From Vulgatibacter incomptus (GTDB lineage Bacteria > Myxococcota > Myxococcia > Myxococcales > Vulgatibacteraceae): 64,000 nucleotides of DNA. Positions 44,297 through 54,733 of the stretch are shown here, one piece after another (position 1 is the stretch's first letter; each line of letters begins with the position of its first letter). Location: positions 4,112,220 through 4,176,219 of the forward strand of contig NZ_CP012332.1 of the NCBI RefSeq assembly GCF_001263175.1, given 5' to 3'. The notes under the pieces were generated by a model. It worked only from the letters and a program-made list of their open reading frames with translations. It was not told the DNA's origin and did not search any database. A program made the position numbers and the translations under genes.

Positions 44297-46834
44297 TCAG
44301 ATGCCTACGCGCTCGAGCCGGAGGAGCGGACCGCCGTCGTCGACGAAGTCCCGCAGGTCCACCACGCAATCGAGCATCCAGTCGCAGTCGCCCGCGGGGT
44401 CGACGAGCCGCTGCTGGGCGCGCCACTGCCGCGGGCCCGCCTCGGCGAGCAGCGTGTTGTGGGGCTTGCGGGCGTGGGGCGTCACGTCGATCGAGGCGTG
44501 CTCCTCGAAGTAGGACGCCATCGCGGCCTCCAGCTCCTCGGCGCTCCAGCCGGTCCGGACGGAAGCGATCGCGCTCGCCCAGTTCCGGTCGGCGACGTGC
44601 TTGAGGAGCCGGTGCAGCTCGCTGCGCACGCGGATCGTGAGCCCGCGCTTGTCCGTGGCGAGGTCGTAGGGCTTCTCCTCCGGCTCCCCGCCGCGCCCGG
44701 TGCTGCGCTCGAGGCCCTGCATCCGCTCCCACTCGTCGAGGAGGCTGGAGTCCACCGTGCGCAGCAGCTCGCGGAAGTGGCCGATGATCGCCTCCACCTC
44801 CTCGTCGCGGTAGCTCTCGGGCACCGCCTGCACCAGCGTCTTGTACGCGTCCGAGAGGTAGCGCAGGAGCACGCCCTCGCTCCGCTGGAGGCCCAGGTCG
44901 CGGATGTACTCGTCGAAGGAGGCGAGGTTCTCGTACATCTCCCGCGCGATCGACTTGATCCGGATGTTCTCCTCGCCCACCCACGGGTGCCGATCGGCGA
45001 AGGCGTTGAACGTGGTGTAGATGAAGTCGCGGTTCGGCTTGGGCCACTCGAGCTTCTCGAGCTCCGCCATTCGATCCTCGTAGTCCATCCCCTGCGCCTT
45101 GAGCTCGGCGACCTTGTCCCCCTTGGCCTTGTCGAGCTGCTTGTAGAGCACGGCGTAGGGGTTCTCGAGGATCGACTCGACAAGCGTGAGGAGATCGAGT
45201 GCGTAGGTCGGGCTCTCCCGGTCCAGGAAATCCAGCGCCTCGAGCAGGTAGAGCGAGAGCGTGTGGTGCAGCGAGAAGTCTTCCTGCAGCGCGGCGTTCA
45301 CCTGGACGTGGGCGCCCGGGCGGCCTCCCTCGCGGCGGGCGACCTCGACGATCCCCGCGTGGCGGAGGTGGCGGAAGCGGACCGCCGCGTCGCGCTTGTG
45401 CTTGCGCCTCGTACGGTCCGTGCCATGGGAGCGCCCGACGATCTCGAGGAGCCTCGCGTAGCCGCCGCCCCGCCTATCGGTCTTGCTCTGCAGGAGCGCG
45501 AGCAGGAGGCCGTGGGTCACCTCGAAGCGCGACTCCAGCGCCTCGGGCGGCCGCGACAGCAGCCGGTCGAAGGTGGTCTTGTCCCAGTGCTGATAGCCCT
45601 TGGTGGGCGCGGCCTGCTTGACCAGCTTCTTCTTCGGGTTGGCCGCCTGCTTCTCGGCGATGCGCAGGTTCTCGATCACGTGCTCGGGGGCCTGGACCAC
45701 CACGAAGCCGCGGTCGTCGAAGCCCTTGCGTCCGGCGCGCCCCGCCACCTGGAGGAAGTCGCGCACGGTGAGGATGCCGACCTTGTCGCCGTCGTACTTG
45801 CAGAGCTGGGAGAAGAGCACGGTGCGGAGGGGGATGTTCACGCCCACGCCCAGGGTGTCCGTGCCGCTGATCACCTTGAGCAGGCCGCTCTGGGCGAGCT
45901 TCTCCACGAGGAGACGGTACTTGGGCAGGAGCCCCGCGTGATGGAGGCCGATCCCGTGGAGCACGAAGCGGGAGAGCTCCTTGCCGTAGGGCGTGTCGAA
46001 GCGGACGCCGTCCAGGGCCTCGCGGATCTTCGCCTTCTCCTCCTTGGTGGAGAAGTTCACGCTCATCAGGTTCTGGGCCTGCTCGGCCGCCGCCTTCTGG
46101 GAGAAGTTCACCAGGTAGACGGGCTGCTTGTTTCCCTCGACCAGCTTCTCGATGGTCTCGTGGAGGGCCCGCTCGCTGTAGTCGAAGTCCAGGGGCACCG
46201 GCCGCTGGAAGGAGCGCACCGTGGCCACCTTGCGGCCGGTGAGCGACTCGAGGCTCTCCTCGATCTTCGAGGTGTCGCCGAGGGTGGCCGACATCAGCAG
46301 GAACGTCGCGTTCCGGAGGGTGAGCAGCGGGATCTGCCAAGCGATGCCGCGATCCTTGTCGCCGTAGTAGTGGAACTCGTCCATCACCACGTAGTCGACC
46401 CGGGGATCCTCGGTGCGCAGGGCGAAGTTTGCGAGGACCTCCGCGGTGCAGCAGATGATCGGGGCGTCGCGGTTGATGCTCGCGTCGCCGGTGAGCATGC
46501 CCACGTTCTCGGCGCCGAAGGCCTCGCAGAGCGCGAAAAACTTCTCGTTCACCAGCGCCTTGATCGGGCAGGTGTAGTAGCTCACCGCCCCTTCGGCCAT
46601 GGCCTTGAAGTGCAGGGCCTGGGCGACCAGCGACTTCCCCGAGCCGGTGGGCGTGTTGAGCACCACGTGCTTGCCGGCGAGGAGCTCGAGGATCGCCTCT
46701 TCCTGGGCCGGGTAGAGCTCGATGCCGCCGGCGGTGGCGAAGGCGACGAAGCGCTCGAGCACCTGATCCGGATCGAGGGGGCCCTGGCCATTGGCCTGGA
46801 GGAGGCTTGCGAGGGGAGCGAGCGGCTGGCTCAT
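44297..46834 (-). CDS. DEAD/DEAH-box RNA helicase with DUF3516 (Ski2-like)
   Basis: An 845-residue superfamily-2 helicase. Walker A is TPTGSGKS (61-68), motif II is D152-E153-F-H, motif III is MSATL, and motif VI is VAGRAGRKG; the C-terminal half (about 480-845) is the DUF3516 region with winged-helix and helical-bundle parts. The domain order resembles Ski2/Mtr4-type RNA helicases, so a role in RNA processing or decay is suggested. Coding may be open 83 codons further upstream, but that extension is Arg-rich; ATG 46834 is chosen with weak support (no good ribosome site). Divergent from the DoxX gene over 257 bp, where no gene or clear promoter is visible. Confidence 0.9.
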   Translation of the reverse strand: MSQPLAPLASLLQANGQGPLDPDQVLERFVAFATAGGIELYPAQEEAILELLAGKHVVLNTPTGSGKSLVAQALHFKAMAEGAVSYYTCPIKALVNEKFFALCEAFGAENVGMLTGDASINRDAPIICCTAEVLANFALRTEDPRVDYVVMDEFHYYGDKDRGIAWQIPLLTLRNATFLLMSATLGDTSKIEESLESLTGRKVATVRSFQRPVPLDFDYSERALHETIEKLVEGNKQPVYLVNFSQKAAAEQAQNLMSVNFSTKEEKAKIREALDGVRFDTPYGKELSRFVLHGIGLHHAGLLPKYRLLVEKLAQSGLLKVISGTDTLGVGVNIPLRTVLFSQLCKYDGDKVGILTVRDFLQVAGRAGRKGFDDRGFVVVQAPEHVIENLRIAEKQAANPKKKLVKQAAPTKGYQHWDKTTFDRLLSRPPEALESRFEVTHGLLLALLQSKTDRRGGGYARLLEIVGRSHGTDRTRRKHKRDAAVRFRHLRHAGIVEVARREGGRPGAHVQVNAALQEDFSLHHTLSLYLLEALDFLDRESPTYALDLLTLVESILENPYAVLYKQLDKAKGDKVAELKAQGMDYEDRMAELEKLEWPKPNRDFIYTTFNAFADRHPWVGEENIRIKSIAREMYENLASFDEYIRDLGLQRSEGVLLRYLSDAYKTLVQAVPESYRDEEVEAIIGHFRELLRTVDSSLLDEWERMQGLERSTGRGGEPEEKPYDLATDKRGLTIRVRSELHRLLKHVADRNWASAIASVRTGWSAEELEAAMASYFEEHASIDVTPHARKPHNTLLAEAGPRQWRAQQRLVDPAGDCDWMLDCVVDLRDFVDDGGPLLRLERVGI

Positions 46835-47091
46835 CGGCAAAACGGGACGTCCTTCGGATGACGGTTCGAGAAGGGATCGGTATATCGCGAAGCCCCGGCC
46901 GGGGTCGCAAATTCCGGGCTGATCCGGGGCGCGTCGCAGGTTCACGGAGGCGCGCCGCGGGTCCGGCGATCGAGCGCTCTCCAGAGCGCACGGCCGAGCG
47001 GCTTCGGTGGCGCTCGGATTTCCGCCGAAACTTCCCGCCGGCCCGCGCATTCTCGGGCGCGACTCACCTCGGAAACGGAGCACCCTCGATC

Positions 47092-47505
47092 ATGGCTTGG
47101 CCCTCCAGTGAAAAGCAGCGCGACATCGGTCTCCTCCTCGTGCGGGTCGGCATCGGCCTGATGTTCATCCTCGCCCACGGCCTCCCCAAGCTGATGGGCG
47201 GCCCCGCCGTCTGGGCCAAGGTCGGGAGCGCGACCGGGTACCTCGGCATCACTGCCGTCCCCGCGCTCTTCGGCCTTCTCGCCACGATCGCCGAGCTCGG
47301 CGGCGGCGTGCTCCTGATCGCGGGCAAGTGGGTGCGCGTCGCCAGCGCGGCGATGCTGGTGACGATGCTGGTCGCCACCTTGATGCACATCCAGGGAGGC
47401 GACGGCCTCGCCAAGGCCAGCCACGCCATAGAGGCGGCGGTCCTCTTCGCGGGCCTCACGCTCCTCGGCGGCGGCCGCTACGGCATCGACGGCCGGAGCG
47501 CCTGA
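47092..47505 (+). CDS. DoxX-family membrane protein
   Basis: A 137-residue inner-membrane protein with four helices: about 13-32, 48-66, 73-95 and 108-125. The pattern LLLVRVGIGLMFILAHGLPKLMGG opens the DoxX fold and is followed by the Glu of LATIAELGGGVLLI, both conserved in DoxX/DoxD-like proteins. Members are linked to quinone-related or oxidative-stress functions, but here no partner gene tells which. ATG 47092 is used; GGAG is 12 bp upstream. Followed after 128 bp by the aminopeptidase gene. Confidence 0.87.
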   Translation: MAWPSSEKQRDIGLLLVRVGIGLMFILAHGLPKLMGGPAVWAKVGSATGYLGITAVPALFGLLATIAELGGGVLLIAGKWVRVASAAMLVTMLVATLMHIQGGDGLAKASHAIEAAVLFAGLTLLGGGRYGIDGRSA

Positions 47506-47633
47506 AGTCGCGTGAGCAGGATGACGATCCGCGCTTCCGCTCGGCAGCTTCGTCGCCAAGCGGTTGCGCTCCCGCCCCAACGGACCTCTCGGATGGTTCT
47601 TGAATGGCCGCGCGCCGTCGCTAGACTGCGCGC

Positions 47634-49124
47634 ATGGCCACCCGTACGAAAAAGACCAAGTCCCCCACGGTAGTTCCTTCCGAGGCTCCTGCCGCCGCCC
47701 ACGACACGCGGCCGCCCGCGAAGCTCCTCGCGTTCATGCGCCAGGGCTGGAAGGAGAAGGCGAAGAAGCTCCCGCCGAAGGTGAAGGGCCACGAGAACTT
47801 CCTCGCGCGGCGCAACGCGGTCTCGGCGCGCTTCCCCGGCGAGGTGGTGATCGTCCCCACGGGCCACGAGAAGGTCCGCGCGAACGACACCAACTACCGC
47901 TTCCGCCCGGGCAGCGATTTCTACTACCTCACCGGCAACGTCGAGGCCGACTGCGTGCTCGTGCTGGAGCCCGTGGGCAAGGGCCACAAGCACGTGCTCT
48001 TCGTCGAGCCCAACCCGGGCCGCAGCGACGACACGTTCTACCTCGACCGCAACAAGGGCGAGCTCTGGGTGGGGCCGCGCCTCGGCGTCCCCGAGAGCCA
48101 GGCGCGCTTCGGCATGGACGCGTGCCGCGGCCTCTCCGAGCTCCCCGAGTACCTCGCTTCGCTCCGCGGCGCGACGGCCCGGCCGTTCCGCCTCCTCCGT
48201 GGCTTCTCCGAGTCGGTCGAGGCGCGGCTCCCCGCGCAGCGCGAGCGCGATCAGGAGCTCGGCACCTTCCTCTCCGAGATGCGCCTCCTCAAGGACGCCC
48301 TCGAGATCCGGGAGCTGCAGGGTGCGATCGACTCCACCAAGCGCGGCTTCGAGGATGTGATCGAGCGCCTCGCCCAGGGTGAGTCGGAGCGCGAGGTGGA
48401 GGGCGTGTTCAACCTGCGCGCTCGCGTCGAGGGCAACGACGTGGGCTACGGCACGATCGCCGCCTCGGGCGCGAACGCCTGCATCCTCCACTGGACCCGG
48501 AACGACGCGAAGCTGAAGGCCGGCGACCTCCTCCTCCTCGACGCCGGCGTGGAGCGCGACACGCTCTACACCGCGGACATCACCCGCACCCTGCCGATCT
48601 CGGGCAAGTTCTCCAAGGAGCAGAAGGAGATCTACGAGCTCGTCCTCGAGGCGCAGGACGCGGCGTTCGCCGCGGTGAAGCCTCGCAACGACTTCATGGA
48701 GCCGAACCGCGTCGCGATGGTCGTGCTCGCGAAGGGCCTCGAGCGACTCGGGATCCTCGACAGCGCCGAGGAGGCGCTCGCCGACGAGAACCAGTTCTAC
48801 AAGCGGTACTCGCTCCACAACGTGAGCCACATGCTCGGACTCGACGTCCACGACTGCGCCCAGGCGCGGGCCGAGAGCTACAAGTTCGGCAAGCTCCAGG
48901 CGGGCATGGTGCTCACGGTGGAGCCGGGCCTCTACTTCCAGCTCGACGATCTCACGGTGCCGGCGAAGTACCGCGGCATCGGCGTGCGGATCGAGGACGA
49001 CGTGGTCGTCACCGCCCGTGGCTGCAAGGTGCTCTCGGCGGACATCCCGAGGACCACGAAGGAGGTCGAGGCCTGGATGGCGTCGATCTGGAAGCAGCGG
49101 AAGGCGCGGCCGAAGAAGGCCTGA
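47634..49124 (+). CDS. pepP: Xaa-Pro aminopeptidase (aminopeptidase P, M24B)
   Basis: A 496-residue metallopeptidase removing N-terminal residues before proline. The N-terminal AMP_N domain (FLARRNAVSARF, VRANDTNYRFRPGSDFYYLTG) is followed by the pita-bread catalytic domain from about residue 215. The five metal ligands fall in LLLDAGVERDTLYTADITR (two Asp), SHMLGLDVHD (His), TVEPGLYF (Glu) and GVRIEDD (Glu). A Lys/Thr-rich start of about 30 residues is not a signal peptide, so the enzyme is cytoplasmic. ATG 47634 is used. Confidence 0.95.
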   Translation: MATRTKKTKSPTVVPSEAPAAAHDTRPPAKLLAFMRQGWKEKAKKLPPKVKGHENFLARRNAVSARFPGEVVIVPTGHEKVRANDTNYRFRPGSDFYYLTGNVEADCVLVLEPVGKGHKHVLFVEPNPGRSDDTFYLDRNKGELWVGPRLGVPESQARFGMDACRGLSELPEYLASLRGATARPFRLLRGFSESVEARLPAQRERDQELGTFLSEMRLLKDALEIRELQGAIDSTKRGFEDVIERLAQGESEREVEGVFNLRARVEGNDVGYGTIAASGANACILHWTRNDAKLKAGDLLLLDAGVERDTLYTADITRTLPISGKFSKEQKEIYELVLEAQDAAFAAVKPRNDFMEPNRVAMVVLAKGLERLGILDSAEEALADENQFYKRYSLHNVSHMLGLDVHDCAQARAESYKFGKLQAGMVLTVEPGLYFQLDDLTVPAKYRGIGVRIEDDVVVTARGCKVLSADIPRTTKEVEAWMASIWKQRKARPKKA

Positions 49125-49139
49125 TCGCAAACCGCTTTC

Positions 49140-49168
49140 GCGCGCGGCTCCTGTTTCGGGCCGCGCGC
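49140..49168. terminator. Convergent-gene terminator hairpin
   Basis: A perfect 9-bp stem (GCGCGCGGC with GCCGCGCGC) with an 11-nt loop lies 15 bp after the aminopeptidase stop and 24 bp before the minus-strand stop of the next gene; a T-rich CTGTTTC is in the loop. Likely bidirectional. Confidence 0.5.
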
Positions 49169-49192
49169 GACGCTCGCTTCAACGGCCTGGTT

Positions 49193-50209
49193 TCAGCGGC
49201 GCCTGCGCGTCTCGCCGGCGAGGAAGAGCGGGGCCGGCAGCCTGTCGGCCTCGATGTAGGCCTCCACCGCGCCGGGATGCAGGGGGTCCGCCTCCCGGAT
49301 GCTGCAGAACCGCACGTAGTCGAGGAGCAGCTCCGACACCTTCTGGAATCGCTCGATCACCGCCTCGCCCTCTTCCTCGAAGAGCCCGGCAGCGGTGGCG
49401 AGCGAATCGGGGCGATCGGACGGAAGGGCCGAGAGTCCCGCCCGAAGCGCCTCGATCCGGCGGTGGTTCGGCTTGCCGAAGAGGCTGCGCCTGCGCAGGT
49501 GGGAAGCCAGGAAGAGCTGGCCGACGCTCGAGAGGCCACGGGCGAGCGGGACGCTCGGCGCGTAGGTCGAGGCCTGCCGGAGGTATTCCTCGAGGGCGTC
49601 GACCTCCCTGCCGGTGGACGTCGACATCCCGCTCCACTCGGGCATCCGATCGTTCTCGAGGTCGTAGCCGAGCTGCCGGGCCGTGAGCTTGGCGAACGCG
49701 CGGCCGTTCTCCTCCCGCCGGGCGGCGTCGGCGAGTCGCGAGAGGTCGAGGTCGAGCTCGAGGTCCGAGAGGAGGTCGAGCTCGCCGACCAGGGGGACGT
49801 TCGCCTCCAGCCCGGCGGTGGACTCACGGGGATCGTCGGCGTCGATCGCCTGGCGGCAGGCGCCCCACAGGCCGAGGAGGAAAGGATCGTCCCCGATCAT
49901 CTCCGTGAGCAGCAGGGGATCGCCTGCCAGGCCGCGGAGCGTGGGAATGAGCGCGTGGAAGTCCCGCTCCGCGGAGGCCTGCCCCAGGCGCGCCAGATCG
50001 AAGCAGATCAGGCAGGCGGCGAGCTGCGCCTTGTGGCCGGGCCTCGCCCGGAGGATCCCGAGATAGAGGCTGAGCCTCGAGGGATCCCGGCGCATGCGCG
50101 CGCCAAGGGCGAGCAGCTCGGGGGTGTCGAGCGCCTGCAGCTCGCGGCGAAGGCTCTCGCGATCGAAGGGCAGAGGAGGTGGAGTTGGCACCGCTCCGAG
50201 AAGTGCCAT
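49193..50209 (-). CDS. Hypothetical alpha-helical protein
   Basis: A 338-residue, soluble, mostly helical protein without signal or membrane segments and with few cysteines. I recognise no family. Leu/Ala/Arg-rich helices dominate, e.g. LRRELQALDTPELLALGARM and LSSVGQLFLASHLRRRSLFG. ATG 50209 has no Shine-Dalgarno just upstream. The gene is divergent from recA with 167 bp between, so recA's promoter region also borders this gene. Coding potential is supported by length, codon periodicity and the absence of a better gene on the other strand. Confidence 0.65.
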   Translation of the reverse strand: MALLGAVPTPPPLPFDRESLRRELQALDTPELLALGARMRRDPSRLSLYLGILRARPGHKAQLAACLICFDLARLGQASAERDFHALIPTLRGLAGDPLLLTEMIGDDPFLLGLWGACRQAIDADDPRESTAGLEANVPLVGELDLLSDLELDLDLSRLADAARREENGRAFAKLTARQLGYDLENDRMPEWSGMSTSTGREVDALEEYLRQASTYAPSVPLARGLSSVGQLFLASHLRRRSLFGKPNHRRIEALRAGLSALPSDRPDSLATAAGLFEEEGEAVIERFQKVSELLLDYVRFCSIREADPLHPGAVEAYIEADRLPAPLFLAGETRRRR

Positions 50210-50295
50210 GTCGTCAACAGAGGCGCAAGGAAAGGTGCAAGAGATCCGATGTCAGAGGGGTGGGGTAGAAGGGAAGGACGCATGGCGGACGGGGC

Positions 50296-50333
50296 TTGAC
50301 CGAGCCGCCTGGAGCAACTAGACAAACGTACAG
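50296..50333 (+). promoter_or_regulatory. recA promoter with possible LexA site
   Basis: TTGACC (50296-50301), 17-bp spacer, TAGACA (50319-50324), about 52 bp before the recA ATG. The sequence CTAGACAAACGTACAG (50318-50333) overlaps the -10 and shares most positions with the myxobacterial LexA consensus CTRHAMRYBYGTTCAG, but with several mismatches, so SOS control is possible, not shown. Confidence 0.6.
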
Positions 50334-50376
50334 TCGTCCTTGCACACACGCGGGGATGGACCGGGAGGACTTCGAT

Positions 50377-51447
<1,071 letters not shown>

Positions 51448-51493
51448 GTCGTACGCGGTCGGGGCCTTCGTCCGATGCGCGAGACCCCGGCGA

Positions 51494-51521
51494 GTTCGTG
51501 AACGTGAAGAAATTCACGAAC
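51494..51521. repeat. Inverted repeat between recA and the LETM1-like gene
   Basis: GTTCGTGAA (51494-51502) and TTCACGAAC (51513-51521) form a perfect 9-bp dyad with a 10-nt A-rich spacer, 47 bp after recA. It could be a terminator stem or an operator; no T-run follows. No gene lies in 51448-51628. Confidence 0.5.
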
Positions 51522-51628
51522 GCTCGCGAGCCGGAGGCGAAGCGACCGGTCACCTGCGGATCGGTTCGCGCGCTTCGACGCTTGCTGTTAGAAGAACGAG
51601 GCGCGGACGTCCCGCGAGCGACGCGAAC

Positions 51629-53026
51629 ATGGATCTGCAGCTTCCAGGCTGGCTCGCCGATTTCTTCGGCAGGCTCCTCGGCGGATACGACGCCGAGGAG
51701 GCCAGGAAGCGCCTGCCCGCCGAGATCCGCGGCGACGGGCCTGCGCCCGCCTCCCTGCGCCGGCGGGCGCTCCGACACGTCGACGCCGAGCTGCGCCGCT
51801 CGGGCCTCGTCTACGGCTCGCCGAAGCTTCCGTCTCGCGTGGCCCAAGGCGCCCGGCTCGATCGCGCCGAGGCCCTCTTCTTCGCGGTTCTCTCGGGAAA
51901 GTGTTTCATCGCCCTGGACATCGCCCGCCTCCACGGCGTGCCGTTCGAGCCCCAGCGATCCGAGGCGAGCCTCGCGATGCTCCTGGCCGCCGGTGCCGGA
52001 AGGGCCGATCTGGCGGACGAGATTCACGCGCTCGTCAGCATGGGCCAGCCGGCCTTTGGCGACGGCCGACTGCTCGCCAGGCTCGAGCAGGCGCTCATCG
52101 ACGCGATCGCGCCCGCCACTGGCGATGCGATCCTCGACCTCCTCCTCCACAACGCCACGAGCTTCGCTGAGGCGCGGGTCATCGGCCGGCTGGCGATCGC
52201 CTGGTACGGCGAGGAGCACTTCGATCCGGCCGAGGCCTCGCGCCTCCTCGCGGCCGCGGCGAGGGAGCGCGCGCAGTGCCTGGGCGCCCTCTCGACCATC
52301 GCGGCGCCGAGGGGCGGGCTGAGGGAGAGGGGCCGGCGGGCCCTGGGAAAGGAGCTCCGCAAGCTCCGGCTCGGTCGGGACCTCGAACGACAGGTGAGAG
52401 TGAGTTTCACTCTTCCGGCCTCGCCGGAGGAGCTGGCGGGTCGAATCCGCACGCGGACCATGCGGCGATTCCTCGTCGAGCAGCTCTACCTGGCGAACAT
52501 GCTCGAGGGGCGGGAGGGCTCGCCCCTCCTCGACGGGCTGGCCTCCCGGCTCGACTTCGGGCGCGCCGATCGGGACGCCCTCGAAGCGCAGGTGGCCGAC
52601 TACTTCTACGATCCGTCCGACGTCTTCGACGCCTTCGAGCTCCGGGCCGTGGGCCAGGCGTCGTCGGAGCTCCTCGTCGATCGGATCGCACGAGAGGTTC
52701 AGCTCAACGTTGACCGGATCGCGCTCGAGGTGAAGGAGACGGGCGAGCTCACCCAGCTCCTCGCTAAGGCGGCGATGGGGCAGAAGCTCACCGCCGAGGA
52801 GAGGGCCAAGGCGCGGGAGCAGCTCATCGACCTCGCCAAGGTGGTCCCCTCCCTCGCGATCATCGCCGCGCCCGGCGGCATGCTCATCTTCGCAGCGCTC
52901 CTGAAGGTCCTCCCCTTCAGCCTCCTCCCCTCGAGCTTCCAGAAGCGCCCGGAGGACGACGCCCCTCTGCGCCCGGCGGCCGTGCAGCCTCGGCCGCGTC
53001 AGCGTCGCGTTCCACGGCGGTCGTAG
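51629..53026 (+). CDS. LETM1-like domain protein
   Basis: A 465-residue protein. The C-terminal part (about 335-445) has the LETM1-like block: TGELTQLLAKAAMGQKLT, EERAKAREQLIDLAKVVPSL, then AAPGGMLIFAALLKVLPFSL and LLPSS, ending in a basic tail. The N-terminal 330 residues are helical with no known motif (MDLQLPGWLADFFGRLLGG...). In mitochondria LETM1 proteins act in cation/proton exchange or ribosome binding; bacterial members are uncharacterised. Only one hydrophobic segment (AIIAAPGGMLIFAALLKVLP) is visible, so an integral transporter is unlikely by itself. ATG 51629 is used; the ribosome site is weak. Confidence 0.8.
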   Translation: MDLQLPGWLADFFGRLLGGYDAEEARKRLPAEIRGDGPAPASLRRRALRHVDAELRRSGLVYGSPKLPSRVAQGARLDRAEALFFAVLSGKCFIALDIARLHGVPFEPQRSEASLAMLLAAGAGRADLADEIHALVSMGQPAFGDGRLLARLEQALIDAIAPATGDAILDLLLHNATSFAEARVIGRLAIAWYGEEHFDPAEASRLLAAAARERAQCLGALSTIAAPRGGLRERGRRALGKELRKLRLGRDLERQVRVSFTLPASPEELAGRIRTRTMRRFLVEQLYLANMLEGREGSPLLDGLASRLDFGRADRDALEAQVADYFYDPSDVFDAFELRAVGQASSELLVDRIAREVQLNVDRIALEVKETGELTQLLAKAAMGQKLTAEERAKAREQLIDLAKVVPSLAIIAAPGGMLIFAALLKVLPFSLLPSSFQKRPEDDAPLRPAAVQPRPRQRRVPRRS

Positions 53027-53123
53027 GCCTGCGCACGTGGGGTATCCGCGGCCCCGACAGCTCCGCACGCCACAGCTTCCGTAGAGCTGCATCCGAGCAG
53101 CGGTGCACGCGAGATTGCGAGCG

Positions 53124-53153
53124 CACGAGCCTGCGCTGCAGCACAGGCCCGTG
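53124..53153. terminator. Hairpin between convergent LETM1-like and hemL genes
   Basis: CACGAGCCTG (53124-53133) pairs with CAGGCCCGTG (53144-53153), 9 of 10 bases, 10-nt loop; flanking bases extend the stem with some mismatches. Probably a shared terminator. Confidence 0.45.
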
Positions 53154-53166
53154 TGCTTCGCTTGGC

Positions 53167-54450
53167 TCAGAGGCTCTTGAACGCCTCGCGGGCGGCGGCG
53201 AGCGTGTGCTCGACCTCGGCGTCGCCGTGGGCCGTGGACACGAAGGCCGCCTCGAACTGCGAGGGCGGCAGGTAGACGCCGCGGTCGAGCATCGCGTGGT
53301 AGAAGCGGCCGAAACGCTTGGTGTCAGCGGTCTTCGCGGTCGGGTAGTCGTAGACCTCGTCCGGCGTGAAGAAGATCGTCCACATGCTCCCCACCCGGTT
53401 GAGCCGGTGGGGAACGCCGGCCTCGGTGGCCAGGGCCGAGAGGCCGTCGCAGAGGCGGGCGCTGGTCTTCTCGAGGCCGTCGAAGAGCGCCGGATCCTCG
53501 ATGGCCTTCAGCATCGCCTGTCCAGCGGCGACGGCGAGCGGATTTCCGGAGAGAGTGCCCGCCTGGTAGACCGGACCCTCCGGCGCGATGAGCTTCATCA
53601 GCTCCCGCTTGCCGCCGTAGGCGCCAACGGGCAGGCCGCCGCCGATCACCTTGCCGAAGGTGGTGAGGTCCGGGGTGATCCCGAAGCGGGCTTGCGCGCC
53701 GCCGCGGGCGAGGCGGAAGCCCGTCATCACCTCGTCCCAGATCAGCACGGTGCCGTGCTTCGTGCAGAGCTCGCGGAGCGCCTCGTGGAAGCCCTCCTTC
53801 GGCGGCAGAACGCCCATGTTGCCCACGACCGGCTCGAGGATCGCGCCGGCGATGGTGTCGCCGTGGCGGTCGAAGAACTCGCGGAGCTTCTCGATGTCGT
53901 TGTAGGGCAAGGTGAGCGTGTGCTTGGCGAGGTCCGCCGGCACGCCCGGCGAGTCCGGGAGCCCGAGGGTCTCGACGCCAGAGCCCGCCTTCACGAGCAG
54001 CGAATCCGCAGCGCCGTGGTAGCAGCCCTCGAACTTCAGGATCCGGTCGCGGCCGGTGGCGGCCCGGGCGAGCCGAATCGCGGCGGAGGTCGCCTCGGTG
54101 CCGGAGGAGACCAGGCGCACCTTCTCCACCGACGGCACCGCCCGGATGATCGCCTCGGCGAAGACCACCTCGGCCTCGTGGGGCGCGCCGAAGCTCGTCC
54201 CGCGCTTCGCGGCTTCGCAGACCGCATCAACGGCCGGCGCCCACGCGTGGCCCATCAGCAGGGGGCCCCACGAGCCGACGTAGTCCACGTAGCGGTTGCC
54301 GTCGACGTCCACGAGCCAGGCGCCCTCGCCCCTTTCGAAGAAGACGGGGTCACCGCCGACGCCGCGGAACGCCCGCACGGGCGAGTGGACGCCGCCCGGA
54401 AGGACGGCCTGAGCCTGGCGAAAGAGGTCGTGGCTACGGCTGCGGTTCAT
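53167..54450 (-). CDS. hemL: Glutamate-1-semialdehyde 2,1-aminomutase
   Basis: A 427-residue PLP enzyme converting glutamate-1-semialdehyde to 5-aminolevulinate, the first tetrapyrrole precursor in the C5 pathway. The PLP lysine is K267 in [17 protein letters not shown]. Other blocks: [33 protein letters not shown] and [16 protein letters not shown]. Length is standard. ATG 54450 starts at the conserved N-terminus ([20 protein letters not shown]). No other heme gene is adjacent; it lies downstream of the scrambled region but is intact. Confidence 0.97.
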   Translation of the reverse strand: MNRSRSHDLFRQAQAVLPGGVHSPVRAFRGVGGDPVFFERGEGAWLVDVDGNRYVDYVGSWGPLLMGHAWAPAVDAVCEAAKRGTSFGAPHEAEVVFAEAIIRAVPSVEKVRLVSSGTEATSAAIRLARAATGRDRILKFEGCYHGAADSLLVKAGSGVETLGLPDSPGVPADLAKHTLTLPYNDIEKLREFFDRHGDTIAGAILEPVVGNMGVLPPKEGFHEALRELCTKHGTVLIWDEVMTGFRLARGGAQARFGITPDLTTFGKVIGGGLPVGAYGGKRELMKLIAPEGPVYQAGTLSGNPLAVAAGQAMLKAIEDPALFDGLEKTSARLCDGLSALATEAGVPHRLNRVGSMWTIFFTPDEVYDYPTAKTADTKRFGRFYHAMLDRGVYLPPSQFEAAFVSTAHGDAEVEHTLAAAREAFKSL

Positions 54451-54522
54451 GTTCGTCCTGGCTCCTCGCGGATCGTGCAGCCTTCCGCATGGTCCACGCC
54501 CCGGCGGTGGACGCCGGACGTT

Positions 54523-54727
54523 CTACCTCATCGCGGCGAGTCGTGTGCCCGCGTCCGTGCCCGTGCGCAGAGACCTGGACGACCGGGCGAAGGACTTGGA
54601 CACCGGAACTGGAGCGCCCGTCACGTTGACGTGCTGCCCGCCCGGCCCCGACGAGCGTGAGAAGCGCCAAAGCCGCTTGGCCATCCGAGATGGCAACCGC
54701 ACCGCGGATGTGGATGGTCCGGGCCAT
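54523..54727 (-). pseudogene. arfB remnant (frameshifted, truncated)
   Basis: ATG 54727 gives MARTIHIRGAVAIS, matching the ArfB N-terminus; the frame then slips by one base and the next frame reads [20 protein letters not shown], including a perfect GGQ core. After that similarity ends abruptly (stop at 54523). The C-terminal basic tail is absent, so it cannot work. It sits between hemL and the GNAT gene and is separate from the stub near 56.3 kb. Confidence 0.8.
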
Positions 54728-54733
54728 CCGGGT

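Noticed and set aside
44459-46861. 800-codon plus-strand open frame
   Set aside because: Antisense to the DUF3516 helicase, whose motifs are complete; translation is Leu/Glu/Val/Gly-rich shadow.
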